Assembly (NCBI GenBank): GCA_021820785.1
Contig: JAKADE010000155.1
Location: 1-6,706, forward strand
Length of the DNA stretch: 6,706 nt
From: Pseudomonadota bacterium
GTDB lineage: Bacteria; Pseudomonadota; Gammaproteobacteria; Steroidobacterales; Steroidobacteraceae
Direction of reading: 5' to 3'
Shown here piece after piece: positions 6,135 through 6,706 of this stretch (the stretch's first letter is position 1; each line of letters begins with the position of its first letter). Below the pieces are notes generated by a model. The model made no database searches and was not told the DNA's origin. It was given only the letters and a program-made list of their open reading frames with translations. Made by a program: the position numbers and the translations under genes.

Positions 6135-6458
6135 ATGCTCATCGTCACCACCGAAAACGTGCCCGGTTACCGGGTGACAGCGGTCAAGGGTCAAGTATTC
6201 GGCGTCGTGGTGCGCAGCCGTGGCCTGGCCGGCAATCTGATGGCCGGCCTGCGCTCGATCGCCGGCGGGGAGATCTCCGAGTACACCCAGCTGCTCGAGG
6301 AGGCGCGCCGGCACGCGGTCGACCGCATGGTGAAGAACGCCACACTGATGCAGGCCAACGCGGTTGTGATGATGCGTTTCGATTCCTCGGAAATCGGTCA
6401 GACCATGAGCGAGATCGTCGCCTACGGGACCGCCGTGGTGATCGAGCCCGCCACTTGA
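6135..6458 (+). CDS. YbjQ-family (UPF0145, putative heavy-metal-binding domain) protein
   Basis: A 107-residue soluble protein of the YbjQ/UPF0145 family and of normal length. It has the N-terminal TTENVPGYRVTAVKGQVFGV strand pair, the GLRSIAGGEISEYTQLLEEARRHAVDRM helix region (about 38-65), a NANAVV-like segment (LMQANAVVMMRFDSSEI, 71-87) and a final SEIVAYGTAVVIEP strand (92-105). Family members form pentamers and have been proposed to bind metal, but no function is established. Few His and Cys are present here: one His at 60 and no Cys, so metal binding is not evident from residues. AGGAG lies 8 bases before the ATG, a good start. The TGA overlaps the TTG start of the next gene, so the two are probably translationally coupled. 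Confidence 0.92.
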   Translation: MLIVTTENVPGYRVTAVKGQVFGVVVRSRGLAGNLMAGLRSIAGGEISEYTQLLEEARRHAVDRMVKNATLMQANAVVMMRFDSSEIGQTMSEIVAYGTAVVIEPAT

Positions 6459-6706
6459 AACTGCGCACCGCGATCCTCGCGCTCTCGGCGCTGGTTGCCG
6501 CGGCCGGCGCACTCGAACTGCTCACGAAGAAATCCGAGCAGGGCCTGCCGCTGCTCATATTCGGTGCCGTGGGACTGCTCGCAACCCTGTTCGAGCGGTG
6601 GCGCTACCGCAAGCCGGCGCCGCCCGCGGCCCGCTGGCAGCCGACGGGGGAGCGTTTCGAGGATCCCGCCACGGGCGAGCCGATGGAGGTCCTATACGAC
6701 CCGGTC
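6455..6706 (+). CDS. Small membrane-associated protein of unknown function, partial (runs off right edge)
   Basis: A TTG start (6455-6457) overlaps the YbjQ-type TGA by 3 bases (sequence TTGA). The frame stays open for all 84 codons to the edge, so the C-terminus is missing. Basic residues at 2-5 lead into a hydrophobic stretch (6-20), which is either a first helix or a signal peptide. A second hydrophobic helix follows (30-46), then a basic stop-transfer-like RWRYRK (48-53), a Pro/Ala linker and TGERFEDPATGEPMEVLYDP (64-83). The last motif has a repeating G-E-R/P-x-D-P-x-T-G look, which I cannot assign to a known domain. The start codon is the uncertain point: there is no independent ribosome site, so coupling to the upstream gene is assumed. 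Confidence 0.7.
   Translation, partial: MKLRTAILALSALVAAAGALELLTKKSEQGLPLLIFGAVGLLATLFERWRYRKPAPPAARWQPTGERFEDPATGEPMEVLYDPV

Overview
The window reads as ordinary chromosome from a GC-rich proteobacterium. It is most likely gammaproteobacterial, judging by the hemH, cytochrome b561/YceI and YbjQ-type genes and the FadI-like thiolase, but I cannot place it more precisely. Nothing looks like a phage, transposon, plasmid, CRISPR array, tRNA or rRNA. Gene density is high, and no gene-free stretch exceeds about 220 bases.

Left part (1-2352, minus strand): the N-terminal two-thirds or so of a cyclic-nucleotide-binding/NTE-type patatin esterase runs off the left edge. Upstream of it is a complete FadI-like thiolase read in the same direction. 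The two suggest lipid handling: phospholipid hydrolysis and fatty-acid beta-oxidation.

Middle part (2353-5558, plus strand): a 156-174 base divergent region with two adjacent inverted repeats separates the thiolase from a dienelactone hydrolase-family enzyme. Then come ferrochelatase (hemH), a four-helix cytochrome b561 and a secreted YceI lipocalin-like protein. Ferrochelatase makes the haem that a b561 carries, and the b561-YceI pair (3-base gap) matches the classic E. coli yceJ-yceI pairing. HemH and b561 lack a convincing Shine-Dalgarno sequence, whereas yceI and the YbjQ-type gene have good ones. The hemH start codon lies 7 bases after a -10-like hexamer and inside a small AT-rich inverted repeat.

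Right part (5563-6706): a 119-residue protein I do not recognise is convergent with yceI. The two stop codons sit in a 12-base perfect palindrome. A 212-base divergent region with three copies of a short complementary arm leads to a YbjQ/UPF0145 gene. That gene overlaps by 3 bases a short, probably membrane-anchored protein running off the right edge.

I found no clear-cut new system. The best leads are the YbjQ-type/membrane-protein pair with its structured leader, the unrecognised 119-residue gene, and the possible leaderless or hairpin-controlled start of hemH.
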